Of a DNA stretch of 64,000 nt, positions 12,146 to 23,520 are shown piece after piece. How positions within the stretch are numbered: the first letter of the stretch is position 1; the number at the start of each line of letters is the position of its first letter. The position numbers and the translations under genes are program-made. Under the pieces are notes generated by a model. It was given only the letters and a program-made list of their open reading frames with translations. It made no database searches and was not told the origin of the DNA. Source of the DNA: Eutypella sp. D-1 (Eukaryota; Ascomycota; Sordariomycetes; Xylariales; Diatrypaceae); the NCBI GenBank assembly GCA_023313575.1, contig JAJTTP010000028.1, forward strand, positions 291,693 through 355,692. The letters run 5' to 3'.

Positions 12146-12905
12146 TTAATCAGACCTCCTGAACAGTAGCCAGAAACTCCTGCTCGACACACACATCACG
12201 CTGGCAAGCCTGGCAAAAGATACGACTAGCCTGGGGTTCGCAGACATAGATCCTAGAGCCATCACCAGCGCACCTCCTGCTGCATCAGTCAGATTCTGGA
12301 ATGCCTGGATCATCGACTTGCTCTTCGCAGGCGCCTGGGTGTAAGCGAACTCGCTCAGCGCCACCATGGCGAGGATTTCCCTAGCTGTCAATATGAAATA
12401 TAGGGGAGTCTGCAGCCATATATTGACCTCGTTTTGCCGGGGAGTACCACCGCTGTTCTCAGAAGCGGCGGGGTCCCTCAATGGGTACTTATAAAATGGG
12501 CCTTTGGAGTACATCAGGCTTTAAACGCCCGCGGCATAGGCAAGTCCGGCTGATATGAAGAAGAGCCCAACCGTCATGCGGAGTATGGGCCCGAGAGGAA
12601 CCCGGCGGATGCGAAGAAACGGGAATAGAACGTCCTGGATGAATGGCCCCATAATGATGCATGTTATTGGGTTCAAAGTCTATATTATATCATTGGAGAC
12701 CCTGTGTTGTTCCATCTTACCTGCTTGTGAAATCACATTTTTCGTCGTTTAGTTGTAACAAACCCATAATATCACCAAGAAGCTCACCACACGGCATGCC
12801 TTTAGCCCGCGCTTCATCTTATCCCTCCCTCCCACGTTAACACATGCCGGATTACGAAGCGGCAGGATTTTAAAGCCAACCATTCCTTCGTAACTGATTG
12901 GTAAA
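12146..12905 (-). pseudogene. POT/PTR2-type peptide transporter, C-terminal half with three nonsense codons
   Basis: One continuous minus-strand frame reads as the C-terminal part of a proton-coupled oligopeptide transporter (POT family, PF00854): RGLKACRV, LWVCYN, VISQAGKMEQH, LNPITCIIMGPFIQDVLFPF, a YAAGV segment, MYSKGPFY, NIWLQTPLYF and the final helices. The frame is broken only by TAA at 12749-12751, TAG at 12680-12682 and TAA at 12521-12523. All three fall where the family usually has Gln, as expected from CAA/CAG->TAA/TAG. No frameshifts are seen. The N-terminal transmembrane half is absent and the neighbouring P450 begins at 13029. In life it would import di/tripeptides at the plasma membrane; this copy is dead. 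The homologous part begins near 12850; 12905 is a generous limit. Confidence 0.9.
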
Positions 12906-13028
12906 GTGCATGTACGCATCAGATAGAATACAACTCTATTTATGTACTGCATACTAAAATGAGAAGTAAGAGCAACGTTGTCACTATGCGGTTACTTCAA
13001 TCCATAGGTGCTTAGCGTATGCTTTGTC

Positions 13029-14789
13029 CTACAACCTCAATTTCACGCTCACTGGAAACTCATCGGCGGGGCGGGCCCCGCCACCACCCAACTCAGCCTG
13101 ATAGGCTCGGTTTCCCTCTACTAGTTTGATGGCGCCCTTGGTTGGATTCGCTTTGTCCCAATGATCGTATGCAGGATTAATGTCGAACATCCTAACTGTC
13201 ATGACGAGGGCGACTTTGAGTTCCAAGAGCGCCAGGGTTTGACCTATGCAAGCACGGGGCCCCCATTCGAATGCTCGCCAAGTACCCTTTTTTGGATACA
13301 AGGGGTCTTCAGGTCCAACCAACCACCTTTCTGGGATAAGTTCCTCAGGGTTAATGAAAGCGTCCGATTTGTGGTGCATAACAAGACTGAGCGCCCAGAC
13401 ATTACATCCTTCGGTAGGGTACTGTCGGCCTTGCCCGTCCGTGACGACAAAATTTGGACCACCCTCGCGCATGCTTCCAGCAGGAGGGAAAACGCGGAGA
13501 ACTTCTTTGATGAATGCCAATGTATACGGTATCTGGTTCAGAAGCGAGGGGTTCTTCGCAATGACTTGACTGCAGTGTTCAATAGAGTAATCGGAGCCGA
13601 ATATCGTATCATGCTCAGCTCGGATTTTGGACAGGACCTCCGGATGGCGAGACAGTAAGAAGTAAGAGTAGAGTAACGTGCTGCTTGTTGTGTCATGGCC
13701 GGCGTAGAGAAACATCCGGAGGTGCGGCTTGACAAGTTGCTTGAAGGCCTTTTTTAACGGCTCGGCGGTACTGCCCGCTTCCTCCAGATACTTGTCCATG
13801 ACTAATGAAATAACAGACCTAGATGGCGCCCGCGATTCTTTAAAGTGCATCTGACGAGAAGCAGCGAGTTCTTCGAATCTTTTGTCGATCTCAATATCGA
13901 GATAGCGATTCATGCGGTAGCTGTTGTACCTCTGGATGAGAGGGCGGGGACTAAGGTATCGGCGCAATGGATTGAAGGTCGTGCCAAACTGGGTCCATAC
14001 GATCTGGCTCCGCAGGCATTCTGCAAGAGGACTTCCCTGCGTTTGGTACTGGAGGCGAGCATCGCTGAGCCAAGAGGTAAAAATCAGTAAACGCTCCCTA
14101 GCATACGTTCGCCTTCTAGAGTTAGGTACTTACAGAGTTACGCGCCCGATTACGTCAAAGGTGAGCCGCAATGTGTATTCTTCCAACTGTACTACTTCGT
14201 TCTTCAACGCGAGATTTTGTAGCAGTCTACAGAAGACAGCAACTTCGTCGGCAATGGCTGGCGCAAGTCCAGTCATGTAACCAGCGGCGAAGCCGGGATT
14301 GAAAAGGCCGCGCCACTTCTTCCAGGTACTCCCGTGCATAGTCATGATTGAGGGACCCCCGTTAATAACTTCCATAGTGCTACATATATCGGGAGGCTTG
14401 TCGAGAAAGGCGGCTTCGACTTGGGAAGCCGCATAGCCATCTCCGACGATCAACATGGTTTTGCTAAAAGGCCATAGATTGAGGTAGAAGATGCCATTCG
14501 GGAACTGTTTTGACATCTGCCGTACTACAACATGCATTGTAGTATTTCGTGGAAGAGCCTGGATGCATTCCTTTAGGGCGATTAAATGGCCAAATACTGG
14601 GTGGAATTTTGGCATCGGCTATACGCCGTTAGCGTCAGATCTTTGAAGATAACAGACATCGATTGAACTTACCACATTGGCAGCCTGAAGCTTCCGAACA
14701 TGTTGTCTGTTAGCTCTGAATTTGAGGACGAGAAATGTTAAGGCCACAACGGCTACGGCCACAACAGTAGACTTGCTCAATTGCGCCAT
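13029..14789 (-). CDS. Cytochrome P450 monooxygenase, three exons, intact
   Basis: Exons 14789-14673, 14618-14134 and 14064-13029, separated by introns of 54 nt (GTAAGT...TATAG, with CTAAC branch) and 69 nt (GTAAGT...TCAG); 545 residues. A membrane anchor lies at about residues 8-25. P450 signatures: proline-rich hinge PMPKFHPVFG (40-49), I-helix AGHDTTSS (322-329), ExxR as EVLR (388-391), PERW, and heme loop FEWGPRACIG with Cys473. Length and motifs are complete, so it should be a working ER-anchored oxygenase. Substrate unknown. ATG at 14789 was preferred to 14810 because it puts the anchor at the very N-terminus. Neighbours are a POT pseudogene (3' side) and an SNG1-type gene (5' side), both on the same strand. 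Confidence 0.93.
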
Positions 14790-15291
14790 GTTGTTATTTG
14801 TCGAAAGCAAAACGATGTGGCCGATGGATCGTTATGTGAAGTCGGCAGGTTGAGTTGTTTAGGCCGAGGAAACGGAGAAGGGCCCCCAAGCAAATGGCAT
14901 AGCGGCCACCGCTGGTAAGCGGCCCCCAATATGGAGCGCAAATTCAAGGCTTGGCATGTAGGTAGCATGTGGTAGCACCATTATGATATGTTGGTGTAAG
15001 GTTGCTGCAAGGTTGCTACAATGCATGTGCCAATTAATTCGATGTATTATCAAGTGCGTATACCCGCCGTGCCACTGATATTTTGTCACGATCAACCGAG
15101 CCCATTCTGGGCGACCTGTGGGAGCCCTTTCGGAGAGGGAAGAATAGAAGAATATTAACTACCCTACTGGACTGCTGTGAGCCCTATTTATAGGGCGTAC
15201 GAGCGCCACCTATAGGGCCCGGTGGAGCGCCACAGGGTCACGCCCAAAAGGGGGTAATTATGTTTAACCGTGACATAATTACATTGCAGGT

Positions 15292-15547
15292 AAGGCTAAG
15301 GAACGGGTACCCGTGGGTAACCCATCATTACCCGGCGTTTTTAATGGGTAGCTAGCGGGTACCCATCACCTAAAGATTTTACACATGGGTACCCGGTGGG
15401 TTATTTAACATATCCATGGGTACCCATTGGGTAAATAGTTAGATGCTAAGATACCCATGGGTACCCGGCGGGTAAAAAAAATTACCCCCGGGTACCCATG
15501 GGTCGGTGGGTAAAAATCGATGGGTGGGGATTCCCTAGCCTTAAAAT
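15292..15547. mobile_element. hAT-like MITE 3 (256 bp) rich in GGGTACCC
   Basis: Inverted ends AAGGCTAAGGAA and TTCCCTAGCCTT (one mismatch). The right end has four extra bases (AAAT) before the flank. An exact 8-bp repeat TTGCAGGT flanks it at 15284-15291 and 15548-15555. The inside contains many overlapping copies of GGGTACCC/CCCATGGG, each a short palindrome, so a single strand could fold extensively. Related to the elements at 3240 and 3802. Confidence 0.8.
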
Positions 15548-15742
15548 TTGCAGGTGGGCGAAATGCGCAGATCATGTAGATGCAGACGCAGCTTCACTTC
15601 ATATTACAATAATTAATAATAGCCCGGCACGAAACGGAGAGAAAGGTCGTCGACGCCAATTACGCATATCAAAATAAATACAATTCGCTTTCTATATGCC
15701 GGGATGTTATCCATGCATTAGTATACCAATGCTATCTCAAAC

Positions 15743-17134
15743 TTAAGCCTCTGCATTTTCCCTTCTTTTAGTCATCGCCTCGTTGTCTGTCCCCTCAGTT
15801 TCCGTCGCCGCGTTTTCAGTCTCGCGACTTGCTGGCCTCGAAATCACTTCATTGTCGGGAATAGTCTGCTTTGCATCCTGCTCTGCAGCCTGCTCCGCCA
15901 TCCAACACCTCCTCCTCGTGGCCCAGGCATGCGTGATGTGACCGAGAACCCACCAGGAAAATAAGATCGGCAAGGCAACATCCTTCTTGAGGGCGCACCC
16001 GTCTGACCAGATTCCCACCAAGACTGACCAGATGTTGTGCGCCGGCAGGGCATAACCCCATCTGTAGAAGCCGGCATTAAGCACGAACGGATAAACGGTG
16101 CTGGTTATGTTCATAATGATCCACGTGAGCATGAAGAAAGGAACGAAAGGCATGGGAATAACGGTTGTGAGCAATGTGTTGAGTACGAGGGAGTTGATCT
16201 CGCAGTAGAGCCAGAAGCACATCCACATCTCGAAGAACTTGCCGGTGCCAATGCCCCAATGCTCTCGAAATGACCATATGTACGCTGTCGTGATAAGCCC
16301 GGACATCAAGGTGTATAATTTGGTCAGAACAAGTCGGAAGATGTACACATCCCAGGTTCTGAGCTTGGTGTAGACACCATTGTGGTCCGATATGTTGTCC
16401 GTGGCCATAAAGAAAAAGAACTGCATCAGAATGGGCATCACAGTGGTGACGGTATTGAGAAGGACGCGCGGGGTCTGTTCTGTTGGCATGATGTCGATCG
16501 CCGTCGGCATGATTGGGTTGAACAACGCTGACAAGGCATCCGGATTTGTTAGGTTAGCGGAAGCAAGCAGGTCTTGCCCGGCGACGCTGTAGATGATCCG
16601 GGAGGCGGAGATGATGAGCTGCTGCAGGTTTGTGACAAGATAAGAAGTCGTCACGACGGGATAATGGATGCCGTTAGTGATGTACGTGATGGTGTCGTTA
16701 GGGTTGTAGGCTGTTGAATTATCGCCCTCCACCGCAGACACAAGCCTATCCGTCGCGCCTGCATGCGTATATATCGCGGCCCAATAATCCCCTTTACAAA
16801 CAGCATGGCGGAGTGACGCCTGGTCCGGATATTCTGACGCAGACCGGTAGTCAAGTGTCGGGAAGCCAGACCCTTTAGCGCTCGAGTATGCGGCTGATGG
16901 TGACTGTCCGATAGACGCGCCGTCATAATCGACAGCGAGGACATTCATGTTGTGGGCGCGGCTACCGGCTTTAAAGAGTGAGCCGTATAGGTAAGACAAG
17001 TTACCTAGAAAGAGCAACTGGAGGAGTAAGAATGTCATGGCAATAGGAATAAGCCACGACTTTCGCCTCTCTGCCCAGTAGGCAGAGAAGAACGGGTATC
17101 ACATATTGTTCTGCTTGAGAGGTGACAGGAACAT
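15743..17134 (-). CDS. SNG1/DUF3533-family membrane protein with early in-frame TGA
   Basis: The uninterrupted frame from Met at 17038 to 15743 (431 residues) is a DUF3533 (PF12051) protein, the family of yeast SNG1, linked to drug and nitrosoguanidine resistance and membrane asymmetry. It shows a first membrane helix (TFLLLQLLFLGNLSYLYGSL), a long extracytoplasmic loop with NxT/S sites, then about five helices and a charged tail. The same frame extends upstream through AYWAERRKSWLIPIA, typical pre-helix sequence, to ATG at 17134. It is interrupted by TGA at 17101-17099, codon 12, where CGA (Arg) would fit. Either translation starts at 17038, or a short intron ending at GCAG near 17084-17081 removes the stop, or the gene is a recent pseudogene. 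The rest shows no damage. A plasma-membrane or ER role in efflux or stress is inferred from family. Confidence 0.8.
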
Positions 17135-18737
17135 GACAAAGTTGGGCTAATAATGGCAAGACACAGTAGGAAACGTGGGAAAGGGGCAGTTGTCGAGCCA
17201 AGCGTGCGAGACCATGCATGCGAGACCATGCTTGCGAATCAGCGTGGGAGCCCTGGATAGGTAGACAATGATATAAGAACTGAGAACCTTATAGGCTCAT
17301 ACATATTAGTCAGAAAAGATCATCACGCATAATTAATTCACAGCGGAGGAAGAGGAGTAACACGCCCGTCATTCCCGGGGAAGTCTCGTGACAACGGCCA
17401 TGATAAGTTATCCACATCGGCGCCCGGCCTTAACGCTCATTGACTACCGCGCCTAACCGCGCCAGAGTTGACAACCGGAAAGGCGGCGCCGCGGCGGTTC
17501 GGTTCTATGCCGAGCGCCGAGTTCCATATAATATTATTCATCACTACCCGATTAGGCATCACCTGGGGAAGTACAAACTTTATATAGGCCTCTCTTCATG
17601 TGTAATACTAAAAGCATGTTATTTAATTGGTCAATCTCTGTATTTCAGGTCTTTAATATTGATTCTGATTGGATAAACTTTGCACTAAAAGTGAAGTAGT
17701 ACCAAATACGGAGTAGCCGCAACATCCGTAGTAGCGCAAGTTTTCGGTAAAGTAACGCGTAAATCCGACTATAAAGGGGCTATTTATTATCTATGGGTGT
17801 GAGCCATGCCGCCATTCGGCCTTTCGCCCTATCAGATAAAAAACGAGCCGACCTTAAAGACGTTGACCAATTTACAAATACTTAGGTAATTATTAAGCTC
17901 AGAAGATCAAAAACATGAAGCAAGAGGATCACCACACGATTAAGGGGGTTCTCTTAACTTTATATATCCTGGCGATCACCGGGCTCAAGGTGATCTACTC
18001 CACTATATCCGATCCCCCTTATTATAGAATAACCCCCAAGATGGGATTTAATCGATCGTGGCACCACGATGATACCACTATGAGCGGCAGTGATCTCTAC
18101 AAGTCGTTGGCCTACCCGCCGTCTATGGTAGGCCACTTGCTCCCTAACTACTAGACCATCCTCGTCAAGGTGATACTAAGGCTAGGTAAAGAGACGTGGT
18201 TGGTCTGGTTAAAAGTCTCTTGACACTGGTATGCAAGAATAACGTCGCTATCGTCCACTTTGACATTACTCCTCATCGAAAGTTGTACATGCCCTATTAT
18301 CATGGACACGGACTCCAACCCCCCTGGCACCAGCAAAGCCCAACACAACCTCATCTTCTCCGCCGATCCTCAGCTAGGGCCGAGTACGCCTGTCTTGCTC
18401 TAACCAGCAGTAGTCGTGACTTGCCTCTATAGTGACCTTCCGCCTTTTATCTGATCTACTATACCGGATCTCTCCGATTCCAGAATAGCGCTCACCGTAG
18501 TGAGGCTCGACTTGTCAGATATAGGGAGCACTGCATTCGTTGTTGTGTTGATCTATCTCTGCTCTTTTAAAGGTCTGATCAATCTAGCCACTTAAAAACG
18601 AGCGATTTACTGGGCTACTTATTCCCAGCTCAAGCGTATCCGAGAACCATTTGATCTTATAATGGCTACCCAAAATATATAAAAACTCACGTTAAATTCA
18701 TTACCCAGGGTATATATTACTTGCGCCCACCCATAAA
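17135..18737. other. Intergenic, no gene seen
   Basis: About 1.6 kb between two minus-strand genes. One stretch near 17963-18010 resembles the reverse complement of about 38372-38420 (roughly 47 bp with about 9 differences), including TTTATATATCCTG. Only short frames otherwise. Confidence 0.4.
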
Positions 18738-21285
18738 TTACCGAATACACTGTAAAACACCTTGTACCGCCGACTCCTTCTCTGTCTCGTATATAGTCGT
18801 CCTTCCGTTTGACTTCTTCGATGATGGTAATTCATCCCGACCGTGCTTCCTAACCCGGCCTTGGCCAATTGATCCCAATGGCGGCCGGTGTTGGGCGCGG
18901 CAGCGCTCGCGTAGCTCGGCCCGCTCAAAATCGACGACCATAAGTTTCTGCGTCTGCTCATCGTATAGTATGTTACGGGGTTCTGCATCGTGGTGGATAA
19001 CCTGCAGCGCGTGGATCTGGCTAAAGGCTTCTGTGACTGCCTTTATTAAGACCTTCCTGTCGAACTGTCGCCAATGGCTATCACCGCCGTCCCTCTCCTG
19101 ATTAGCCTGCATGATCGCGATCCAGTTTCGTATCGGTGCCTCCCCAAAGCCGAGGAACATGAAATAAGTGAACATGGTCCCGTTGACATAGTATGGCAGG
19201 ATCAGATCGGCCAGTCCCAGGCATACCGGCACATGCTTCCCCTGAATGGATTGAAGACGCTTATAGACGTTGTTCTCATGCTGGAGGGTTCTAAGTGACT
19301 CCTTCTTGACACCTTTTGCGACGAGTGTATAGCCGTGGGAGGAAAGGCGGACCTTGACCAGCGTCCCGACGGCTCCCGAGTGGTAGAGCGGCGTCGCATC
19401 AGCATCTGGCCCCCGATCCTCGGCAAGCTGGGTACGTATGAGTCGTAGGAAGAGCTGGCGGGTAATATGCTCACGGCCGTGGTCGGGGAAGTTGGGGCAT
19501 TGCTCGTCCATGGGCCCACCATATGCTAGGCCTAGGAGACACTTCTGCGTGCAGTACGGCCGGTCGTGGATGCTCTGCTTCTGTTCCGTCTGTAGCCAAT
19601 CTCGTTGGCTGTGCTTACCGCCACCCTTCCTCTGTGCCCCGCTTCCCCTTGGTCTATTTGGGTGGGTAGTCGCCGCTCTCGCTCCCTGGCGGGTAGCCCG
19701 AGTCACTGAAGGGGAAGAAGAAGCAGTGTCTCCTAGCGCTGGTCCCCCCCCCATCACTGTCGTCCTCATCATCCCGTCGTCTTATCACGTCATCGAGCCG
19801 TCGACTTGCAGACCGTGTCCGGACAGGTGAGCTGCGATGATTGAGGCTGCCATGGGGCTTGTAAGCCAATGACTGCGGTGAAAGCTTTTGTGTTTTCTTC
19901 TTCTTCACTGATTCCGGAATTTTCTTGAGCACGTCTTCAAACTCAACCATCCATGTCTTCAGGCTCTTTGTACGGTCGAACCATGACTGGGCCGGTGGTT
20001 TTGCCCGCAGCGACTGCAATGCGAATGCAAAGACTTGAGCCACGGCGGTAAAGCGTAGAGTGCTTTTGTCATTCGTCGTGACATCCCAGCGCGGCACAGA
20101 GACAGCGTACTGTACCACGGTCGGGTCATCTGCTGGAATGTGCAGAAATACAAAGGCCTCCCCTGTACATATGTATCCGAATCGCGTGCCTTTGGTGATC
20201 ATGTATGAAAATAACTGTGTAATCACGGCGGCCATCATCCATCTCGATGCGAATGTGAACTCCTCTTCCGAGCCCGATGGGTGATCAGGTTGCTGATTGA
20301 TAACATCTCGTTCCGGTTCTATCCCATCCTCCAGGCCCTTCGTCACCTCTTTCAGGGATAGTTTGTGAGGTGCTTTGTATTCGATTGCGAAAGCCGAAAC
20401 TGCCTGTCCGCCTGATCGCCGGTATATGCAGAACTGATCTGCTGGACCGGTCTTGCCCTTGGGTACGGCATGATTTCGTGTATGAGTATTTTGATTCGCT
20501 TTCGGCCGAGGTGTCTCAGGGACGGGAGGCGTTGTGGTGGTGGTGGGTGGCCTAGAACTTTCTTCAGCCCCCTCCCGTTCATGTCCAATGTCTATATCCC
20601 GAAGTGAATTCGAGAGCGAATCGAAGGTAAGAGCGGTATGAGTCGCGGTGTCGTCATCACTGCCGGTACCCCCGCCGGCACTGGATGTGTCGTGATTGAT
20701 TCCATTGGTATGGCTCTCGAAGATAATGAACCCCTGGAGGCCGAGGCGGTCTTGAAACACCGGATCGTGTTGGGCCTCGTTGATTATTCTCTCGACGGCG
20801 TCCTCGATGATAGTTTGCTCAAAATATCGTGGACCGGGCTCGCTGCTTATAGGGGCGTTCTTCAACGAGGTCTTGTGTAATTCGAGCTGGTTCGAGTTCG
20901 GGAACATGGCGCGTGTGGAGAAGTCGGTAGAAAGGGCTACATGATCCCATATTGACTTCTGGTGAGTCTTGAAATCTACCCAGGGGATGATATGCTTTGG
21001 GTAAAGACGTCCTACGGGGTTCGTAGGTGGACCCTTTGTCGTAGTTGACGGTTCGGTTGCAACCTGAAGGAGGAGGTCAAGTGAGTGAGAAGCCTCTAGG
21101 TACTTATCCAATGTAAGTAACTGCAATTTTTCCTCGGCTTCTTCTCGTCGACGCTGCTCTTCTCGTCGACGCTGCTCTTCTACTGCAATGGCCTCAGCTT
21201 TTTTCCGCTGGCGCTGTTCCTCTGCAACTTGACGCCGTTCCTCTGCAAGTTGGCGCCGTAATTGTGCAAGTACATCATCACTCAT
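18738..21285 (-). CDS. Coiled-coil plus protein-kinase-like protein, split by a one-base shift at a G9 run
   Basis: From ATG at 21285 the first frame (543 codons to 19654) starts with an Arg/Glu/Gln coiled coil (about residues 5-55, partly an 18-bp DNA tandem), then a conserved globular region and an acidic linker. The second frame (to 18738) carries YCTQKCLLGL, a CPN..DHG motif and a kinase-like fold: VAKG lysine, an N-lobe Glu, HHDAEPRN (catalytic-loop-like) and DFE in place of DFG. Fungal relatives have both parts in one protein. The frames meet at G9 on the minus strand (19752-19744); eight Gs would join them. This is either a real frameshift or a homopolymer error. HD...N and DFE suggest a divergent or possibly active atypical kinase. 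These genes often sit near telomeres, and their role is unknown. No intron is needed. Confidence 0.8.
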
Positions 21286-21549
21286 GTTGACCTATTTGGT
21301 TCCGACGTAGTGAATTATTGATGAAAAATATCCAGTGTGATAAATGAATAGAGATGTTCAGAATCGCGTCAAAAAACAAAACAAAACAAATACCGGGTTA
21401 CCTCCATATGTACCTAGGTACCAACATACAACTCTCAGGGGTTAATTGTGTTAGTGCGTCCCACCGGTCTACTAATTCCTATCGTTCGTTAATATGTATA
21501 TCTCTACGTGATTTATATAAATAAATATCTACATGGGCCGTGATGTGGC

Positions 21550-21617
21550 TGTGCTTATTGGTTCTACCCAATAATACCGAATGACTACGTTACGATAGTA
21601 GGCACTGATATATTCTG
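21550..21617. repeat. Extra copy of TIR-element end
   Basis: TGTGCTTATTGG followed by diverged sequence matching the left arm of the 22034-22513 element in the same orientation. No matching right partner was identified. It is probably the remnant of another copy. Confidence 0.55.
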
Positions 21618-21844
21618 GGTTCTGGACTCTGATCAGTTATTATGCAAGGGATGAATATATCTACTGATCTTTTCTACTTTACACAATAACATAGTGGTTG
21701 TGGGTATCGATTGTGTGGTATCGATAGCACCTATCCCGATGTGGGCTAGTGGTGGCCGGGCAACGGTCCCTGGCACAACATGGCTGTAGTCAGGGATATG
21801 AATTCGCTTAGGCCACATATAATACAGCTCCCATGTGTGGTCGG

Positions 21845-21936
21845 CAAGTCGAGGACACTGAAAATGGACCAGTTGATGGTGGTGGCGATGGCAGGGGTCG
21901 TGGCACTGGTCCAATTTCAGCGTTCACGACTTGGTC
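21845..21936. repeat. Imperfect inverted repeat sharing arms with 53838-53884
   Basis: Left arm CAAGTCGAGGACACTG and right arm, reversed, CCAAGTCGTGAACGCTG, each continuing into a GGACCAGT-type segment. The arms match those of the 53838-53884 palindrome, so both are likely remnants of one TIR transposon family. Confidence 0.6.
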
Positions 21937-22033
21937 GGTGGACCGTACTAACATAAATGACCCCTGAAAGTTGTAGACAGGTAGTACCTAGGTATTTATA
22001 TCTAATCGCTACGCCAACGCCAAGGCATGTCAC

Positions 22034-22513
22034 TGTGCTTATTGGTGGGATCCCAAGATATCTAGTGGTCACGTTACAATAGTAAGCACTTGATATTCGT
22101 AGGGATCTCTGGTATATTGAAAGGGTAAGAATGGGTCTATCTAATATGGTGCCGTTACGCTCTATTTAGTAGAATGGTGTTGTGGTGGTTGTGGTAGCCT
22201 TACTAAAAACGGTGTAGGGTGGTAAGGCTTCTGGTGTTGGTAGGGTAACCACCACTTATTGGTAGGGTAACCACCACTTATTGCAAGGCACTATATTGTG
22301 GTTCCCCAGAATGGGTGTTTTCCCAGTGATTACTACGCTTTACCGCTTACGGTAATAGCGCCCATCTGGGCATATTAATAGATAGAATAGATCGCATAGC
22401 AGATAGATTTTTTCCCTTTTATAACAACTAAGCAGACGATCCTTACGAATATTAAGTGTTTACTATCATCACAGTGACCACTTGGTATTATTGGGATCCT
22501 GCCAATAAGCACA
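22034..22513. mobile_element. 480-bp element with about 75-bp terminal inverted repeats
   Basis: Left arm 22034-22107 and right arm 22438-22513 are inverted copies: both begin TGTGCTTATTGG, contain GGATCCCAA, a GTGGTCAC word and a TATTCGTA end. Inside is a 22-bp direct tandem (GGTAGGGTAACCACCACTTA plus TT) at 22239-22260 and 22261-22282. No coding capacity, so it is a nonautonomous DNA element. Flanking target duplication is not clear. Confidence 0.7.
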
Positions 22514-22646
22514 ATATCACGTTATCGCACGTGTTTTCAAGGTTGCTTTTACTTACCGAGGCCAATATTACATTACCTTCGCTACATACACAGACCACCA
22601 CTAAAGCTTGGTAACGTAATGGTTTTTTTTTGGTTTTTTTTTTGAC

Positions 22647-22838
22647 TCACTCGCTGGGGTAGGTTAGATGATCAAGGACGTGCGTTGCCAGCCAGACTAA
22701 GACTAGGTTGACGATTGCCTCCGTACAGAGGTCCAGAGTGACATGCCAACCTGGACATGCTTTAGGCTTCACGAACGGCAAAGGGAACTCACATGCCCGT
22801 TCTGTACCATCGACGCGGAGGCAGGCCTCATCAAACAA
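22647..22838 (-). other. Short open frame of unknown worth
   Basis: A 63-codon minus-strand frame with ordinary amino-acid composition (VKPKACPGWHVTLDLC and a hydrophobic stretch). The same frame continues sensibly upstream (FPRLSIVNPSIEFVLF) to a TGA. It may be the end of a decayed gene, but no family is recognised. Confidence 0.2.
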
Positions 22839-23015
22839 AACAAACTCTATGCTAGGATTAACTATCGACAGCCTCGGGAATCACATCTTCAAGCAACATT
22901 TTAACGCGAGCGGCTAGTATGTCCAACAGGGAGAACAGTCCAGCTCATAGCTCATTCGTATGCCCCTTCTCGGCCTGTACCCAGACCTGATACAGGACTC
23001 GAGATTCCGCAAGCC

Positions 23016-23355
23016 ATGCCTACATACAGTACAGATCCGCCAGATTTGTACTCGCAGGGCGACAGAGGCAAAGTGCCGTCCTTACAGTATGGCGCGTTGG
23101 AGGACGTAATTATCGTGCCTCCGCCGGACGCTGGCCCTCCCTTGCCGAAAAAGAGGGGGCGACCGAGGAAAACTGCTTTCGCGGCGGCGTAGACGCGGCG
23201 AGCCGCAAAACGCAAACCCACGCCCACTGCCAAGGACTATGGGCCGACCGGGCTGGCCATGGGGCTCAAGAACAAGCGAGGCAGGCCCAGGAAGAAGGCA
23301 AGGGCGGTCGAGGACATCCGTAAAGTTCCCCGCATGAGCAGGGATCATGAACAGG
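23016..23355 (+). pseudogene. AT-hook DNA-binding protein fragment with in-frame TAG
   Basis: From ATG at 23016 one frame encodes VPSLQYGALEDVIIVPPPDA, then two AT-hook cores, KKRGRPRK and KNKRGRPRKK, and ends at a good donor site (CAG|GTGAGT) at 23355/23356. AT-hooks bind the minor groove of AT-rich DNA. TAG at 23190-23192 interrupts the frame between the hooks; CAG there would restore Gln. A Cys-containing run FVCPFSACTQT just upstream (about 22958) in another frame hints at a lost zinc finger. The next exon was not found: RIPed retroelement DNA begins 500 bp on. Likely a dead gene fragment; the family is inferred from the hooks only. Confidence 0.6.
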
Positions 23356-23429
23356 TGAGTACGTAGTGCAGCGTATTTTATTTAGAAATGAAAGCCAAAT
23401 AACTGTTGTGGATGCGGCGGATGGATAAG

Positions 23430-23520
23430 TGCAATGCATGCGTTCGAGGGGCAGGTGGCTCACCAACAAAAAAAAAAAAAAAAAAAAAAGCACGAGCCAC
23501 TTGCCTCCGACCCTTATCCG
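23430..23520. repeat. Inverted repeat with a poly-A loop
   Basis: Arms GCAGGTGGCTC (23451-23461) and GAGCCACTTGC (23494-23504) pair around a run of about 22 A (23468-23489). Weaker pairing extends outward through TCGAGG/CCTCCGA and GGATAAG/CTTATCC. Confidence 0.6.
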
